Under the pieces are notes generated by a model, which saw only the letters and a list, made by a program, of their open reading frames with translations, made no database searches and had not been told where the DNA came from. Shown one piece after another: positions 11,472 through 21,099 of a DNA stretch of 64,000 bases. Both the position numbers and the translations under genes were made by a program. Numbering within the stretch: position 1 is the stretch's first letter; each line of letters starts with the position of its first letter. The DNA is taken from positions 118,148-182,147 of the forward strand of contig JAGRPL010000002.1 of the NCBI GenBank assembly GCA_019449595.1, given 5' to 3'. The stretch is from Rhodoferax sp. GTDB lineage: Bacteria; Pseudomonadota; Gammaproteobacteria; Burkholderiales; Burkholderiaceae_C.

Positions 11472-12239
11472 ATGAACTTCAATCCCCGCCAACTCAAGCT
11501 GATCGATGTGGTGCGTGCCCGTGGTTCGGTCACCGTGGAGCAGCTGGCCGAGGAGTTGTCAGTCACCTTGCAGACCGTACGCCGCGATGTGCAGCGTCTG
11601 GCTGAAGCCGGCACGTTGACGCGCTTTCACGGCGGGGTGCGGACGCCTAGCTCCACCACCGAGAACCTCGCCCACACCCAGCGTCAGGGCCTGCACGCCA
11701 AGGGCAAGGCACGCATTGCCCGGGCGGTGGCACTGCAGGTGCCTAACGACTGCTCGCTGATTCTCAATATTGGCACCACCACCGAGGCCATTGCCGAAGC
11801 CTTGCTGCACCACACCGGGCTGCGCATCATCACCAACAACCTGAACGTGGCCGCCATCCTGAGTCGCAACCCTGGCTTTGAGGTGATCGTGACCGGAGGC
11901 GTGGTACGCCCGCGCGACCGCGGCATTGTGGGCGAAGCGGCGGTGGACTTCATCCGCCAGTTCAAGGTGGACATTGCGCTAATCGGCATCTCGGGCATCG
12001 AGTCCGACGGTTCTCTGCGTGACTACGATTTCCGCGAAGTGAAGGTAACGCAGACCATCATCGAACAGGCGCGCGAAGTCTGGCTGGCAGCGGATTCCAG
12101 CAAGTTCAACCGCCCCGCCATGGTGGAGGCTGCCACCCTGCGCCAGATCGACCGCCTGTTCACCGACACAATGCCGACCGAACCCTTTCCTGCGCTGCTC
12201 GACGATGCGGGCGTGCGCCTGCACATCTGCCTGGATTAA
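11472..12239 (+). CDS. glpR: DeoR family repressor of glycerol metabolism, GlpR
   Basis: A 255-residue DeoR-family regulator. An N-terminal winged HTH (about residues 5-55, including [20 protein letters not shown]) is followed by the DeoR sensor domain with its [11 protein letters not shown] and IIGEAA-like segments. The family GlpR binds glycerol-3-phosphate, which lifts repression. The start at 11472 gives the usual family length (about 252); an in-frame ATG at 11415 would add 19 residues with no family match, and neither has a good ribosome-binding site. It probably represses both the divergent importer operon and glpK. Confidence 0.9.
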   Translation: MNFNPRQLKLIDVVRARGSVTVEQLAEELSVTLQTVRRDVQRLAEAGTLTRFHGGVRTPSSTTENLAHTQRQGLHAKGKARIARAVALQVPNDCSLILNIGTTTEAIAEALLHHTGLRIITNNLNVAAILSRNPGFEVIVTGGVVRPRDRGIVGEAAVDFIRQFKVDIALIGISGIESDGSLRDYDFREVKVTQTIIEQAREVWLAADSSKFNRPAMVEAATLRQIDRLFTDTMPTEPFPALLDDAGVRLHICLD

Positions 12240-12265
12240 GGCCCCTCTTTTTTGGAATTCATCTC

Positions 12266-13783
12266 ATGACGTACCTGCTGGCACTTGACCAGGGCACCTC
12301 CAGTTCACGCAGCATCGTGTTTGATCCGCATGGCCACATCGTCGCCATGGCCCAACAGGAGTTGCCGCAAATTTACCCGCGGCCCGGCTGGGTGGAGCAC
12401 GATCCGCTAGACATCTGGCGTACGCAATTGGCCACCGCCCGCGAGGCACTGGCCAAGGCACAGCTCAGCCCGCGCGACATCCACGCCATCGGCATTGCCA
12501 ACCAGCGCGAGACCACGGTGGTATGGAACCGCAAGACCGGGCAACCTATCCACAACGCCATCGTCTGGCAGGACCGGCGCGCCGAGCCCGCCTGTGTGCA
12601 GCTGCGCGCTGAGGGCAAAGCTGCAACGATCCAGGCCAAAACCGGTCTGCTGGTGGATGCCTATTTCTCGGGCACCAAGCTGCAGTGGCTGCTGGACCAC
12701 GTTCCCGGCGCTCGGGCCCAGGCCGAAGCCGGCGAGCTGGCCTTTGGCACGGTGGACAGCTGGCTGGTGTGGCAGCTCACCGGTGGCAGCGACGAGTGCA
12801 CGCGCGCCCAGGCCGTGCACGCCACCGATGTGAGCAACGCCTCGCGTACCCTGCTGTTCAACGTGCACACCAACCAGTGGGACAGCGAGTTGCTGCAGCT
12901 GCTGGACATCCCCGCCAGCCTGCTGCCGCAGGTGCGTCCGTCCAGCGCCGACTTTGGCAGCGTGCAGCCCGGCCTGCTGGGCACGGCCCTACGCATAGGC
13001 GGTGTGGCCGGCGACCAGCAGAGCGCCCTGTTTGGCCAGGCCTGCTTTACTGAAGGCATGGCCAAGAACACCTACGGGACCGGCTGCTTCATGCTGATGC
13101 ACTCCGGCAAGCGCTTCCTGACCTCGCACAACGGCCTGCTCACCACCAGCGCGGCCCAGCCGGGGCACACGCCGGAATTCGCCATCGAAGGCAGCGTGTT
13201 CGTCGGGGGCGCGGTGGTGCAGTGGCTGCGCGACGGACTGCGCGCCATACAGGCCAGCGGCGAGGTTCAGGCCCTGGCCCAGAGCGTGCCGGACGCCGGC
13301 GGCGTGATGATGGTTCCGGCCTTCACCGGGCTGGGCGCGCCCTACTGGAACCCGGAGGCCCGGGGCACCATCACAGGCATCACGCGGGGCACCACGGTGG
13401 CCCACATTGCCCGTGCGGCGCTGGAGAGCATTGCGTTCCAGAGCGCCGCCCTGCTCGACGCCATGGGCCGCGATGCCGTGGCTCACGGCGGGCGGCCGGT
13501 GAGCGAGCTGCGGGTGGATGGCGGCGCCTGCTCCAACGACTTGCTGATGCAGTTCCAGGCCGACCTGCTAGGCCTGCCGGTGGTGCGCCCGGCGGTCATC
13601 GAAACCACGGCGCTGGGGGCGGCCTACCTGGCCGGCCTGTCCACCGGGCTGTATGCCGGCACCGACGAACTCAGCGCCCAGTGGCGCGCGGAGCGCACCT
13701 TCCACCCCACCCTGGCCCGCAGCCAGGCGCTGGAGCGCATGGCGCAGTGGGAACACGCCGTGCGCCAGGCCACCGCCGCGTAA
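12266..13783 (+). CDS. glpK: Glycerol kinase
   Basis: A 505-residue FGGY-family kinase that phosphorylates glycerol to sn-glycerol-3-phosphate with ATP. Family signatures are [14 protein letters not shown] at the N-terminus, the glycerol-binding NQRETTVVW and WQDRRAE segments, and the [12 protein letters not shown] and [15 protein letters not shown] motifs. Length is standard. It lies 26 bp after glpR in the same direction and is probably cotranscribed. GGAA 9 nt before the ATG serves as ribosome-binding site. Confidence 0.97.
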   Translation: MTYLLALDQGTSSSRSIVFDPHGHIVAMAQQELPQIYPRPGWVEHDPLDIWRTQLATAREALAKAQLSPRDIHAIGIANQRETTVVWNRKTGQPIHNAIVWQDRRAEPACVQLRAEGKAATIQAKTGLLVDAYFSGTKLQWLLDHVPGARAQAEAGELAFGTVDSWLVWQLTGGSDECTRAQAVHATDVSNASRTLLFNVHTNQWDSELLQLLDIPASLLPQVRPSSADFGSVQPGLLGTALRIGGVAGDQQSALFGQACFTEGMAKNTYGTGCFMLMHSGKRFLTSHNGLLTTSAAQPGHTPEFAIEGSVFVGGAVVQWLRDGLRAIQASGEVQALAQSVPDAGGVMMVPAFTGLGAPYWNPEARGTITGITRGTTVAHIARAALESIAFQSAALLDAMGRDAVAHGGRPVSELRVDGGACSNDLLMQFQADLLGLPVVRPAVIETTALGAAYLAGLSTGLYAGTDELSAQWRAERTFHPTLARSQALERMAQWEHAVRQATAA

Positions 13784-13788
13784 GACCC

Positions 13789-14193
13789 ATGGACAAACAT
13801 TCACCTGCTCGCAACCGCACCGCCTGGCACCGGCATCTGGTCCTGCTGGCCTGGCGGACGCTGGCCTTGCTGTGCGTGGTGCTGGCCGGCATCGGTGTCG
13901 TGCTGCCCGGCTTGCCCACGGTGCCGTTCCTGCTGGTGGCGGCCTGGGCCGGCGGCCACGGTTGGCCCCGGCTGGAGCGCTGGCTGCTGGCCCACCCCCG
14001 GCTGGGGCCGCCCATCCACCGCTGGCGCGCGCACGGCGCCGTGCCCCGGCGCGCCAAGTGGTTCGCCTCCAGCATGATGGTGGTCAGCACCGTGGTGATT
14101 GCGCTGTCGGCCGCGCCCCTGGCGGCCAAGCTGGGGGTGCCGGGCGTGATGCTGGTCACCGCCATCTGGCTGTGGCGGCGCCCCGAGCGCTGA
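13789..14193 (+). CDS. DUF454 (YbaN-like) inner-membrane protein
   Basis: A 134-residue membrane protein with three or four hydrophobic segments. The family signature GIVLPGLPTVPFLLVAAW-like stretch appears at about residues 33-55, and WAxxGHxRLxxWLxxHPxLGPxIxxWR-type residues follow. DUF454/YbaN proteins have no proven function. It begins 5 bp after glpK, so it may be cotranscribed with it, but no link to glycerol is known. The N-terminus (MDKHSPARNRTAWHRH) is hydrophilic and basic. Confidence 0.85.
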   Translation: MDKHSPARNRTAWHRHLVLLAWRTLALLCVVLAGIGVVLPGLPTVPFLLVAAWAGGHGWPRLERWLLAHPRLGPPIHRWRAHGAVPRRAKWFASSMMVVSTVVIALSAAPLAAKLGVPGVMLVTAIWLWRRPER

Positions 14194-14208
14194 GGCGGCT
14201 AAGGCCGC

Positions 14209-14880
14209 TTACTTCATGGACGAGACGTAGGCCACCACGGCTGCAATGTCGGCGTCCGACATCTGGCGCGTGTTGGCCGCCATCAGGGCGTCCTGGCGGA
14301 TGCTGGAGCCGTCGCGGTAGCGCTTGAGCGTGAGGTTCAGGTAGTTCGGCTGCTGGCCGGCGATGCGCGCAATCTTCTCGTTGCCGCGGCCGTCGTCGCC
14401 GTGGCAGCGAAAGCAGATCTTGCCGTAGTACTCCCGGCCCTTGTTGACCAGTGCGGTGTCGGCCACCGGCTTGTGAATGACTTCCTGCTTGGCATAGAAG
14501 ACGACCATGCCGATCTTTTCGTCCGGGTTCAGCGCCCGGATCAGGCGTTCCATGAAGTCGTTGCGGCGCCGGCCATCGGCGAACTGGTGCATCTGCTCCA
14601 GCAGGTACGAGGGGTTCTGGCCCGCCAGGTTGGGGATGTCGGGCTTAACGCTGTTGCCGCCGTCGCCATGGCAGTTGGCGCAAAACGCGGCCACCTTGGA
14701 GCCGGCCTTGTAGCTGGCTTCGAACTGGCGGGGGTTGCCCTCCACTTCCTTGAGGCGAGCATCCAGGTCCACATTGGCCGTCGCATGGCTCTTGGCCACC
14801 TGTGCGGATGCCGAGAAACTGACGAACACCGAAACCACCACGGCAGCCAGAGCTACCGGAATCCGCTTTGCCATAGCCAT
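14209..14880 (-). CDS. Dihaem cytochrome c (c4-like)
   Basis: A 223-residue periplasmic cytochrome. A signal peptide (cut near SASA|Q, residue 26) precedes two haem-binding sites: CANCH (residues 67-71) and CFRCH in the second half. Each half resembles a class I cytochrome domain (GNSVKPDIPNLAGQ, GRGNEKIARIAGQ), as in cytochrome c4, which feeds electrons to terminal oxidases. Three in-frame ATGs (14889, 14880, 14874) all fit a signal peptide; 14880 is chosen without a decisive ribosome-binding site. A perfect FNR-type box lies 71 bp upstream. Confidence 0.88.
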   Translation of the reverse strand: MAMAKRIPVALAAVVVSVFVSFSASAQVAKSHATANVDLDARLKEVEGNPRQFEASYKAGSKVAAFCANCHGDGGNSVKPDIPNLAGQNPSYLLEQMHQFADGRRRNDFMERLIRALNPDEKIGMVVFYAKQEVIHKPVADTALVNKGREYYGKICFRCHGDDGRGNEKIARIAGQQPNYLNLTLKRYRDGSSIRQDALMAANTRQMSDADIAAVVAYVSSMK

Positions 14881-14950
14881 TACCCACATGAAAGATAGGG
14901 AAATTTTAGTCGCCAGCCGCCAAAATGGTCCGTTTTTACCGCCTTAAATC

Positions 14951-14964
14951 TTGATTCACATCAA
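14951..14964. promoter_or_regulatory. FNR/ANR-type binding site
   Basis: TTGATTCACATCAA is an exact match to the FNR/CRP-family consensus TTGAT-N4-ATCAA. It lies between the divergent cytochrome (start 14880) and glutathione peroxidase (start 15055) genes. Centred about 77 bp before the cytochrome start codon, it leaves room for a class II promoter (-41.5) and a ~35-nt leader. Regulation of the cytochrome by oxygen is therefore likely; the peroxidase side has no AT-rich -10 at the right distance. Confidence 0.8.
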
Positions 14965-15054
14965 GAAACAGGGCTGGCCCCGGCGCGCAGGAGGCGGGCC
15001 AACCCGCTACACCCACTGCCCCGAGGGTTATCGGCATCGCACGACACTGGAGGC

Positions 15055-15684
15055 ATGCAACACCGCTCCCCCCTCAGCAAACGACCTGCCCTGGCGTTGA
15101 CCCTGTGCGCCTGCCTGACCTGGGCCAGTGCCGCCCAGGCGGCCGATCCGAAACCCGCTGCGGCGCCCGCGCAGCCCCCTGTCGCGGCAGCCCCAGCCTG
15201 CCCCGCCCTGCTGCGCCACACATTCCCGCGCCTACAGGACGATGCGCCGCAGAACCTGTGCCAGTACACCGGCAAAGTGCTGCTGGTGGTGAATACGGCC
15301 AGCTACTGCGGCTTTACCAGCCAGTACGAAGGGCTGGAGCAGCTCTACGCCCGCTTTCAAGGCAAGGGGCTGGTGGTGCTGGGCTTCCCCAGCAACCAGT
15401 TCGGTAGCCAGGAGCCCGGCTCGTCCAGGGAGATTGCCGACTTCTGCTTCAACACCTACGGCGTGAAGTTCCCCATGTTCGCCAAGTCCGACGTGCGCGG
15501 CGACAACGCCAATGCCCTCTACGTGGAACTGGCCCGCGCCACCGGAACCACACCGAAGTGGAACTTCTACAAGTACGTGGTGGACCGCTCGGGCCAGGCC
15601 GTGGACAGTTTCTCCAGCCTGACCACGCCCAACGATGGCAGGTTGGTCAAATTATTGGAGAAATTGCTCGCCAGCCCGCAATAA
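15055..15684 (+). CDS. Glutathione peroxidase family protein, exported
   Basis: A 209-residue thiol peroxidase of the GPx family. The first 29 residues form a Sec signal peptide (ending AAQA|AD), followed by a Pro/Ala-rich linker to about residue 50, so the enzyme acts in the periplasm. The catalytic cysteine is Cys85 in NTASYCGFTSQYEGLE; the Gln and Trp partners appear in FPSNQFGSQEPG and PKWNFYKYVVDR. It is a Cys rather than a Sec form. Most bacterial GPx homologues are cytosolic and ~160-180 aa; the extra length is the export signal and linker. Electron donor unknown, probably thioredoxin-like. Confidence 0.9.
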   Translation: MQHRSPLSKRPALALTLCACLTWASAAQAADPKPAAAPAQPPVAAAPACPALLRHTFPRLQDDAPQNLCQYTGKVLLVVNTASYCGFTSQYEGLEQLYARFQGKGLVVLGFPSNQFGSQEPGSSREIADFCFNTYGVKFPMFAKSDVRGDNANALYVELARATGTTPKWNFYKYVVDRSGQAVDSFSSLTTPNDGRLVKLLEKLLASPQ

Positions 15685-15687
15685 GAC

Positions 15688-15724
15688 TGCGCAGACTGCT
15701 CCTTTTTCAGGAGCAAACTGCGCA
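15688..15724. repeat. Dispersed palindromic repeat, copy B, acting as shared terminator
   Basis: TGCGCAG (15688-15694) pairs with CTGCGCA (15718-15724), and TGCTCC (15697-15702) pairs with GGAGCA (15710-15715) around a T-rich loop. It begins 3 nt after the peroxidase stop and 24 nt before the end of convergent icmF, a typical place for a bidirectional terminator. It is the most regular copy of the repeat family. Confidence 0.7.
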
Positions 15725-15748
15725 ACCGAGGAGCCGGCGGCGAACCCC

Positions 15749-18700
15749 TTACATGTTGCGCCGGTACTGGCCACCCACTTCAAACAGCGCATTCGTGATC
15801 TGCCCCAGCGAGCACACCCGCACGGCGTCCATCAACACTTCAAACACATTCTGGTTGTCGATGACGGCCTGTTGCAGGCGCTTGAGCGCGGCGGGCGATG
15901 CGCTGGCATGGCGGGCATGGAAGTCGGCCAGGCGCTGCAACTGGCTCTGCTTCTCATCCTCGGTGGAACGCGCCAGTTCCAGCTTGTCCAGCACGGCGTC
16001 GCCATGCGGATTGCGGAAGGTGTTGACGCCGATGATGGGCAGCTCGCCGGTGTGCTTGAGCATCTCGTAGATCATGCTCTCATCCTGGATCTTGCCGCGC
16101 TGGTAGCCGGTTTCCATGGCGCCCAGCACGCCCCCGCGGTCGGCAATGGCCGTGAACTCGGACAGCACAGCCTCTTCGACCAAATCGGTGAGTTCCTCGA
16201 TGATGAAGGCGCCCTGGTTGGGGTTCTCGTTCTTGGCCAGGCCCCACTCGCGGTTGATGATGAGTTGGATGGCCATGGCACGGCGCACCGAATCCTCGGT
16301 GGGCGTGGTGATGGCTTCGTCGAACGCGTTGGTATGCAGGCTGTTGCAGTTGTCGTAGATGGCAATCAGCGCCTGCAGCGTGGTACGGATGTCGTTGAAC
16401 TGGATTTCCTGCGCGTGCAGGCTGCGGCCACTGGTCTGGATGTGGTACTTCAGTTTCTGGCTGCGTTCGTTGGCACCGTACTTCTCCTTCATGGCCACGG
16501 CCCAGATGCGGCGTGCCACGCGGCCCATAACGGTGTACTCGGGGTCCATGCCGTTGCTGAAGAAGAAGCTCAGGTTGGGCGCGAAGTCGTCGATGTGCAT
16601 GCCGCGCGCCAGATACGCCTCCACCAGCGTGAAGCCGTTGCTTAGGGTGAACGCCAGCTGGCTGATGGGGTTGGCACCGGCTTCGGCAATGTGGTAGCCG
16701 CTGATGGACACCGAGTAGAAATTGCGCACGTTGTGGTGCACGAAATACTGGGCGATGTCGCCCATGACCTTCAGTGAAAACTCGGTGGAGAAGATGCAGG
16801 TGTTCTGCCCCTGGTCTTCCTTCAGGATGTCGGCCTGCACCGTGCCGCGCACGTTGGCCAGCACCCATTCGCGGATCTTGGCCGCCTCGGTGTCGGTGGG
16901 CTCACGGCCGTTGTCGGCCTGGAACTTCTCCAGGTTCTGGTCGATGGCGGCGTTCATGAACATCGCCAGGATGCTGGGCGCCGGGCCGTTGATGGTCATG
17001 GACACGCTGGTGGCGGGGTGGCACAGGTCGAAGCCGCTGTACAGCACCTTGAGGTCGTCCAGCGTGGCAATGGAGACGCCCGAGTTGCCGACCTTGCCGT
17101 AGATGTCCGGCCGCGGGTCGGGGTCGTTGCCATAGAGCGTGACCGAGTCGAAGGCCGTGGACAGGCGCTTGGCCTCCATGCCGCTGGAGAGCAGCTTGAA
17201 GCGGCGGTTGGTGCGGAAGGCATCGCCCTCGCCGGCGAACATGCGCGTGGGGTCTTCGTTTTCGCGCTTGAAGGCGAAGGTGCCGGCGGTGTAGGGGTAG
17301 CTGCCGGGCACGTTGTCGAGCATCAGCCATTTCAGGATTTCACCGTGGTCCTCGTAGGTGGGCAGCGCCACCTTGCGGATGGTGGTTCCGCTCAGGGACT
17401 GGGTGGTGAGCGCGGTGCGGATTTCCTTGTCGCGGATTTTCACCACGTACTCTGCGCCAGCGTAAGCCTGCTGCATGGCGGGCCACTGGGTCAGCAAATG
17501 GCGTTCGGCGGTGCCCAGGTTCTGCTCGCGCTGCGCGGCCAGTCCGTCCAGTGCCTCCACGGCACCCGCCTGCGCGGCATCCGACGCCTGCAGCATGCGC
17601 CCGGATGCGCGCAGTTGCTGAATCTCGCGGGCCAGCCGCGCCTGGGCGCGGGCACGGGTCTTGTAGCCGCGCACGGTGTCGCTGATTTCGGCCAGGTAAC
17701 GGGTGCGGGCCGCGGGCACCACCGGCGTCTGGTTGCTGCTGTGGCGCACGGACACCACGGGCAACTGCCCCGGGCCGCTGACGGGCAGACCCAGCTCCTG
17801 CAACCGCGGCAGCAGGGCCTGGTACAGGGCGGTCACGCCGTCGTCGTTGAAGCGCGCGGCCATGGTGCCGAACACCGGCATCTGGTCGGGCGGGGTGGTG
17901 AAGGCCTCCTTGTTGCGCTGCACCTGCTTGGAGACATCGCGTAGCGCATCGCTGGCGCCCTTGCGGTCGAACTTGTTGATGGCCACGAACTCGGCAAAGT
18001 CGAGCATGTCGATCTTTTCCAGCTGGCTGGCGGCACCGAACTCGGGGGTCATCACGTACAGCGGAACGTCCACCAGCGGTACGATGGCCGCGTCGCCTTG
18101 GCCGATGCCCGAGGTTTCCACCACGATCGCGTCAAAGCCCGCCACCTTGCAGGCGGCAATGACGTCGGGCAGGGCGGCACTGATTTCGGACCCGAAGTCC
18201 CGGGTGGCCAGGCTGCGCATGAAGATGCGCTGGCCGTTGTCGTCGGCGCCGGTGCGCGGGGTCTGCGCCCACGGACCGATGGCATTCATGCGGATGCGGT
18301 CGCCCAGCAAGGCGCCACCGCTCTTGCGTCGGGACGGGTCGATGCTGATGACCGCAACCCGCAGGCGATCGCCCTGGTCCAGGCGCAGACGGCGGATCAA
18401 TTCATCCGTCAGCGAGGATTTGCCCGCACCGCCGGTTCCCGTGATGCCCAGGACCGGAATCTTCTTGCCCGCCGCCTGTGCGCGCAGCACGGGGCTCAGC
18501 GGGTGCTGCGCCCCCAGGGCCTCCAGCCCCGTGATGAGTTGCGCCAGCGCGCGCCACGCCTGTGGGGTCTGCCCCACGATGGCGTCGACCGTGCTCGGAG
18601 CCAGCGGGGTCAGGTCCCGGTCGCAACGCATCACCATTTCGCCGATCATGCCGGCCAGGCCCATGCGCTGCCCGTCTTCCGGGCTGTAGATGCGGCTTAC

Positions 18701-19072
18701 CCCATAGGCCTGCAAATCGGCAATCTCGCTGGGCACGATCACGCCGCCGCCGCCGCCGAACACCTGGATGTGCGCGCCGCCGCGGGCCTTGAGCAGGTCC
18801 ACCATGTACTTGAAGTACTCCACGTGCCCGCCCTGGTAGGAGCTGATGGCAATGCCCTGGGCATCTTCCTGCAAGGCCGCGGTGACCACTTCGTCCACGC
18901 TGCGGTTGTGGCCCAGGTGGATGACCTCGGCCCCCATGCCCTGCAGGATGCGGCGCATGATGTTGATGGCCGCGTCGTGCCCGTCAAACAGGCTGGCGGC
19001 GGTGACAAAACGCACCTTGTGCGTGGGCCGGTAGTTGGCCAGGGCCTTGAATTCAGCGGACAGGTCGGTCAT
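15749..19072 (-). CDS. icmF: Fused isobutyryl-CoA mutase / G-protein chaperone IcmF
   Basis: A 1107-residue adenosylcobalamin enzyme that interconverts isobutyryl-CoA and n-butyryl-CoA (and related branched acyl-CoAs). Domains in order: B12-binding (residues ~18-150, with the DxH motif at Asp30/His32), a MeaB-like GTPase chaperone (Walker [10 protein letters not shown] at 212-220), a linker, and the substrate-binding TIM barrel of the large mutase subunit (~560-1107). This order and length are diagnostic of IcmF and differ from separate MutA/MutB. GTP hydrolysis guards cofactor loading. It is monocistronic, with AAAGGAG 5 nt before the ATG, downstream of a 22-bp palindrome. Confidence 0.95.
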   Translation of the reverse strand: MTDLSAEFKALANYRPTHKVRFVTAASLFDGHDAAINIMRRILQGMGAEVIHLGHNRSVDEVVTAALQEDAQGIAISSYQGGHVEYFKYMVDLLKARGGAHIQVFGGGGGVIVPSEIADLQAYGVSRIYSPEDGQRMGLAGMIGEMVMRCDRDLTPLAPSTVDAIVGQTPQAWRALAQLITGLEALGAQHPLSPVLRAQAAGKKIPVLGITGTGGAGKSSLTDELIRRLRLDQGDRLRVAVISIDPSRRKSGGALLGDRIRMNAIGPWAQTPRTGADDNGQRIFMRSLATRDFGSEISAALPDVIAACKVAGFDAIVVETSGIGQGDAAIVPLVDVPLYVMTPEFGAASQLEKIDMLDFAEFVAINKFDRKGASDALRDVSKQVQRNKEAFTTPPDQMPVFGTMAARFNDDGVTALYQALLPRLQELGLPVSGPGQLPVVSVRHSSNQTPVVPAARTRYLAEISDTVRGYKTRARAQARLAREIQQLRASGRMLQASDAAQAGAVEALDGLAAQREQNLGTAERHLLTQWPAMQQAYAGAEYVVKIRDKEIRTALTTQSLSGTTIRKVALPTYEDHGEILKWLMLDNVPGSYPYTAGTFAFKRENEDPTRMFAGEGDAFRTNRRFKLLSSGMEAKRLSTAFDSVTLYGNDPDPRPDIYGKVGNSGVSIATLDDLKVLYSGFDLCHPATSVSMTINGPAPSILAMFMNAAIDQNLEKFQADNGREPTDTEAAKIREWVLANVRGTVQADILKEDQGQNTCIFSTEFSLKVMGDIAQYFVHHNVRNFYSVSISGYHIAEAGANPISQLAFTLSNGFTLVEAYLARGMHIDDFAPNLSFFFSNGMDPEYTVMGRVARRIWAVAMKEKYGANERSQKLKYHIQTSGRSLHAQEIQFNDIRTTLQALIAIYDNCNSLHTNAFDEAITTPTEDSVRRAMAIQLIINREWGLAKNENPNQGAFIIEELTDLVEEAVLSEFTAIADRGGVLGAMETGYQRGKIQDESMIYEMLKHTGELPIIGVNTFRNPHGDAVLDKLELARSTEDEKQSQLQRLADFHARHASASPAALKRLQQAVIDNQNVFEVLMDAVRVCSLGQITNALFEVGGQYRRNM

Positions 19073-19108
19073 GGCGTCTCCTTTGCTTCACCACGCAGGC
19101 CTGCGCGG

Positions 19109-19130
19109 TTGACGTTTACGTAAACGTCAA
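19109..19130. promoter_or_regulatory. Perfect 22-bp palindromic operator, with a plus-strand promoter
   Basis: Each half reads TTGACGTTTAC from its own strand, giving a perfect palindrome between divergent icmF and the persulfide dioxygenase gene. On the plus strand its first six bases TTGACG serve as a -35, and TTTAAA (19132-19137) lies 17 bp further on as a -10, so the palindrome covers the -35 and spacer. The form resembles MerR-family operators such as those reported for LiuR, a regulator of branched-chain amino acid catabolism; the assignment is tentative. Confidence 0.75.
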
Positions 19131-19206
19131 CTTTAAACCATTTAGCCCAACGCCGGCTTACGCCGGCCAAATCCTTTACAGTCAAGGCCGTTCCAGCGAG
19201 GATGCC

Positions 19207-20319
19207 ATGCAACCGATACAGCTTTTTGACCCGGCGTCGAGCACCTTCACCTACGTGCTCTTTGATGAAACCACGCGCGACGCCCTGATCATTGACCCGG
19301 TCGACGAGCAGCTTGAGCGCGACCTCTCCGTCCTGCGCCAATACGGGCTGCGGCTGCTGTGGGCCGTCGAGACCCACGCCCACGCCGACCACATCACCAG
19401 CGCGGCTCAGCTGGCCGAACATACCGGCGCCAGAACCGCAGCCCCCCGGGCCTGCGGTATCGACACCGCCGCCGTGCAGCTGGCCGACGGCGACACCCTG
19501 CGCTTCGGCTCCGAAGTGCTCACGGCGCTGCACACGCCCGGGCACACCGCCGGCAGCATGAGCTACCTGTGGCGCAACCACGTGTTCACCGGCGACACCC
19601 TGCTCATCAATGGCTGCGGCCGCACCGATTTCCAGTCGGGCAGCGCCGAGGCGATGTACCACAGCCTCACGCAGGTTCTCTTTACCCTGCCCGACGCCAC
19701 CACGGTATGGCCGGGCCACGACTACCACGGCCGCACCCACTCCAGCATCGGCGCCGAAAAGAGCAGCAACAGCCGGGTGGCCGGCAAGACGCTGGCCGAA
19801 TTCATCGCCACCATGCAGGCGTTGAACCTGCCCAAGCCCCGGCGCATCGACGAAGCCGTGCCGGCCAACCGGCTGTCGGGCCTGCGCCACGACGCCCACG
19901 AAGGCCAGGTACTCACCGTGCAGGGCGCCACCGGCTACGCCGGTGACGTGCCGTCGGCGCTGGCGTATGCGTGGTGGCAGGCCGGGGACGCCGTGCTGGT
20001 GGATGTGCGCACCGATGCCGAACGCGAGTGGGTCGGCTTTGTGCCGGGCGCCGTGGCACTGGCCTGGAAGCAGTGGCCCGGCATGGCCATGAACCCCGAT
20101 TTCGACGCCGGCCTCCGCGCCGCCGTGCCCGCCGGCAAGAAAGTCGTACTGTTATGCCGCAGCGGTGTGCGCTCGGTGGCCGCTGCCAAGCGCGCCACGG
20201 AACTGGGCCTGGAGGCCTACAACATCCTGGAAGGGTTTGAAGGCGACCCCGACACGCACGCGCACCGCGGCAACAAGGGCGGCTGGCGCATGCGCGGCCT
20301 GCCGTGGCGACAGGGATAA
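19207..20319 (+). CDS. Persulfide dioxygenase-rhodanese fusion (MBL fold)
   Basis: A 370-residue two-domain protein. The N-terminal metallo-beta-lactamase domain (to ~residue 240) carries THAHADH (His57, His59, Asp61, His62), the GHTAGS segment and a late PGHDYHGRT, the pattern of ETHE1-like mononuclear iron persulfide dioxygenases that oxidise glutathione persulfide to sulfite. The C-terminal rhodanese domain has its active-site loop CRSGVRS (Cys317) and can move sulfur to or from glutathione. Such PDO-rhodanese fusions are known from Burkholderia relatives. It is followed 6 bp later by coaX. A role in hydrogen sulfide detoxification is inferred. Confidence 0.9.
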   Translation: MQPIQLFDPASSTFTYVLFDETTRDALIIDPVDEQLERDLSVLRQYGLRLLWAVETHAHADHITSAAQLAEHTGARTAAPRACGIDTAAVQLADGDTLRFGSEVLTALHTPGHTAGSMSYLWRNHVFTGDTLLINGCGRTDFQSGSAEAMYHSLTQVLFTLPDATTVWPGHDYHGRTHSSIGAEKSSNSRVAGKTLAEFIATMQALNLPKPRRIDEAVPANRLSGLRHDAHEGQVLTVQGATGYAGDVPSALAYAWWQAGDAVLVDVRTDAEREWVGFVPGAVALAWKQWPGMAMNPDFDAGLRAAVPAGKKVVLLCRSGVRSVAAAKRATELGLEAYNILEGFEGDPDTHAHRGNKGGWRMRGLPWRQG

Positions 20320-20325
20320 TCGGGC

Positions 20326-21093
20326 ATGACTTTTCTGGCCCTGGATATTGGCAACACGCGCCTGAAGTGGGCGCAGTACGCATCCCCCCACCCCGAGGCC
20401 GCCCTGCTGGCCCAGGGCGCGGAGTTCCTGGAGAACATCGACAAGCTGGCCGAAGGCGCCTGGGGCAGCCTGCGCGCCCCGACCCACATGCTGGGGTGCG
20501 TAGTGGCAGGCGACGCCGTGAAACGCCGCCTGCAGGAACAGATGGAACTGTGGGACGTGGCACCGCAATGGGTAGTGGCCAGCGAAGCCGAGGCCGGCCT
20601 GCGCAACGGCTACGACCACCCCACCCGCCTGGGTGCGGACCGCTGGGTGGCCATGATCGGCGCCTACCACCGCATGCTGTCGCAGGGCGCGCCCCGCCCC
20701 ATGGTGGTGGTGATGGTCGGCACGGCCGTGACCGTGGAAGCCGTCAGTGCCGAAGGCAAATTTCTGGGCGGCCTGATCCTGCCCGGGCACGGCATCATGC
20801 TGCGTGCCCTCGAATCGGGCACCGCCGGCCTACACGTTCCCACCGGCGAAGTGCGCGAATTCCCCACCAACACCAGCGATGCCTTGACCAGCGGCGGCAC
20901 CTACGCCATTGCCGGCGCGGTGGAACGCATGGTGCAGCATGTGCGCGCCCACTGTGGGGCCGATCCCAAATGCATCATGACCGGCGGCGCTGGCTGGAAG
21001 ATGGCCCCCAGCATGGTGGGGCCGTTCGAGCTGGTGGACAACCTGATCTTTGACGGCCTGCTGCAGCTGGCCGCACGCCGGTTTGCCCGCTGA
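20326..21093 (+). CDS. coaX: Type III pantothenate kinase
   Basis: A 255-residue ASKHA-fold kinase for the first step of coenzyme A synthesis (pantothenate to 4'-phosphopantothenate). The phosphate-binding motif [10 protein letters not shown] is at residues 5-14, [12 protein letters not shown] is the substrate/cation motif, and [10 protein letters not shown] contains the adenosine-site region. Type III enzymes resist CoA feedback and need a monovalent cation. It starts 6 bp after the persulfide dioxygenase gene, so the two are probably cotranscribed. Confidence 0.95.
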   Translation: MTFLALDIGNTRLKWAQYASPHPEAALLAQGAEFLENIDKLAEGAWGSLRAPTHMLGCVVAGDAVKRRLQEQMELWDVAPQWVVASEAEAGLRNGYDHPTRLGADRWVAMIGAYHRMLSQGAPRPMVVVMVGTAVTVEAVSAEGKFLGGLILPGHGIMLRALESGTAGLHVPTGEVREFPTNTSDALTSGGTYAIAGAVERMVQHVRAHCGADPKCIMTGGAGWKMAPSMVGPFELVDNLIFDGLLQLAARRFAR

Positions 21094-21099
21094 GCCAGC

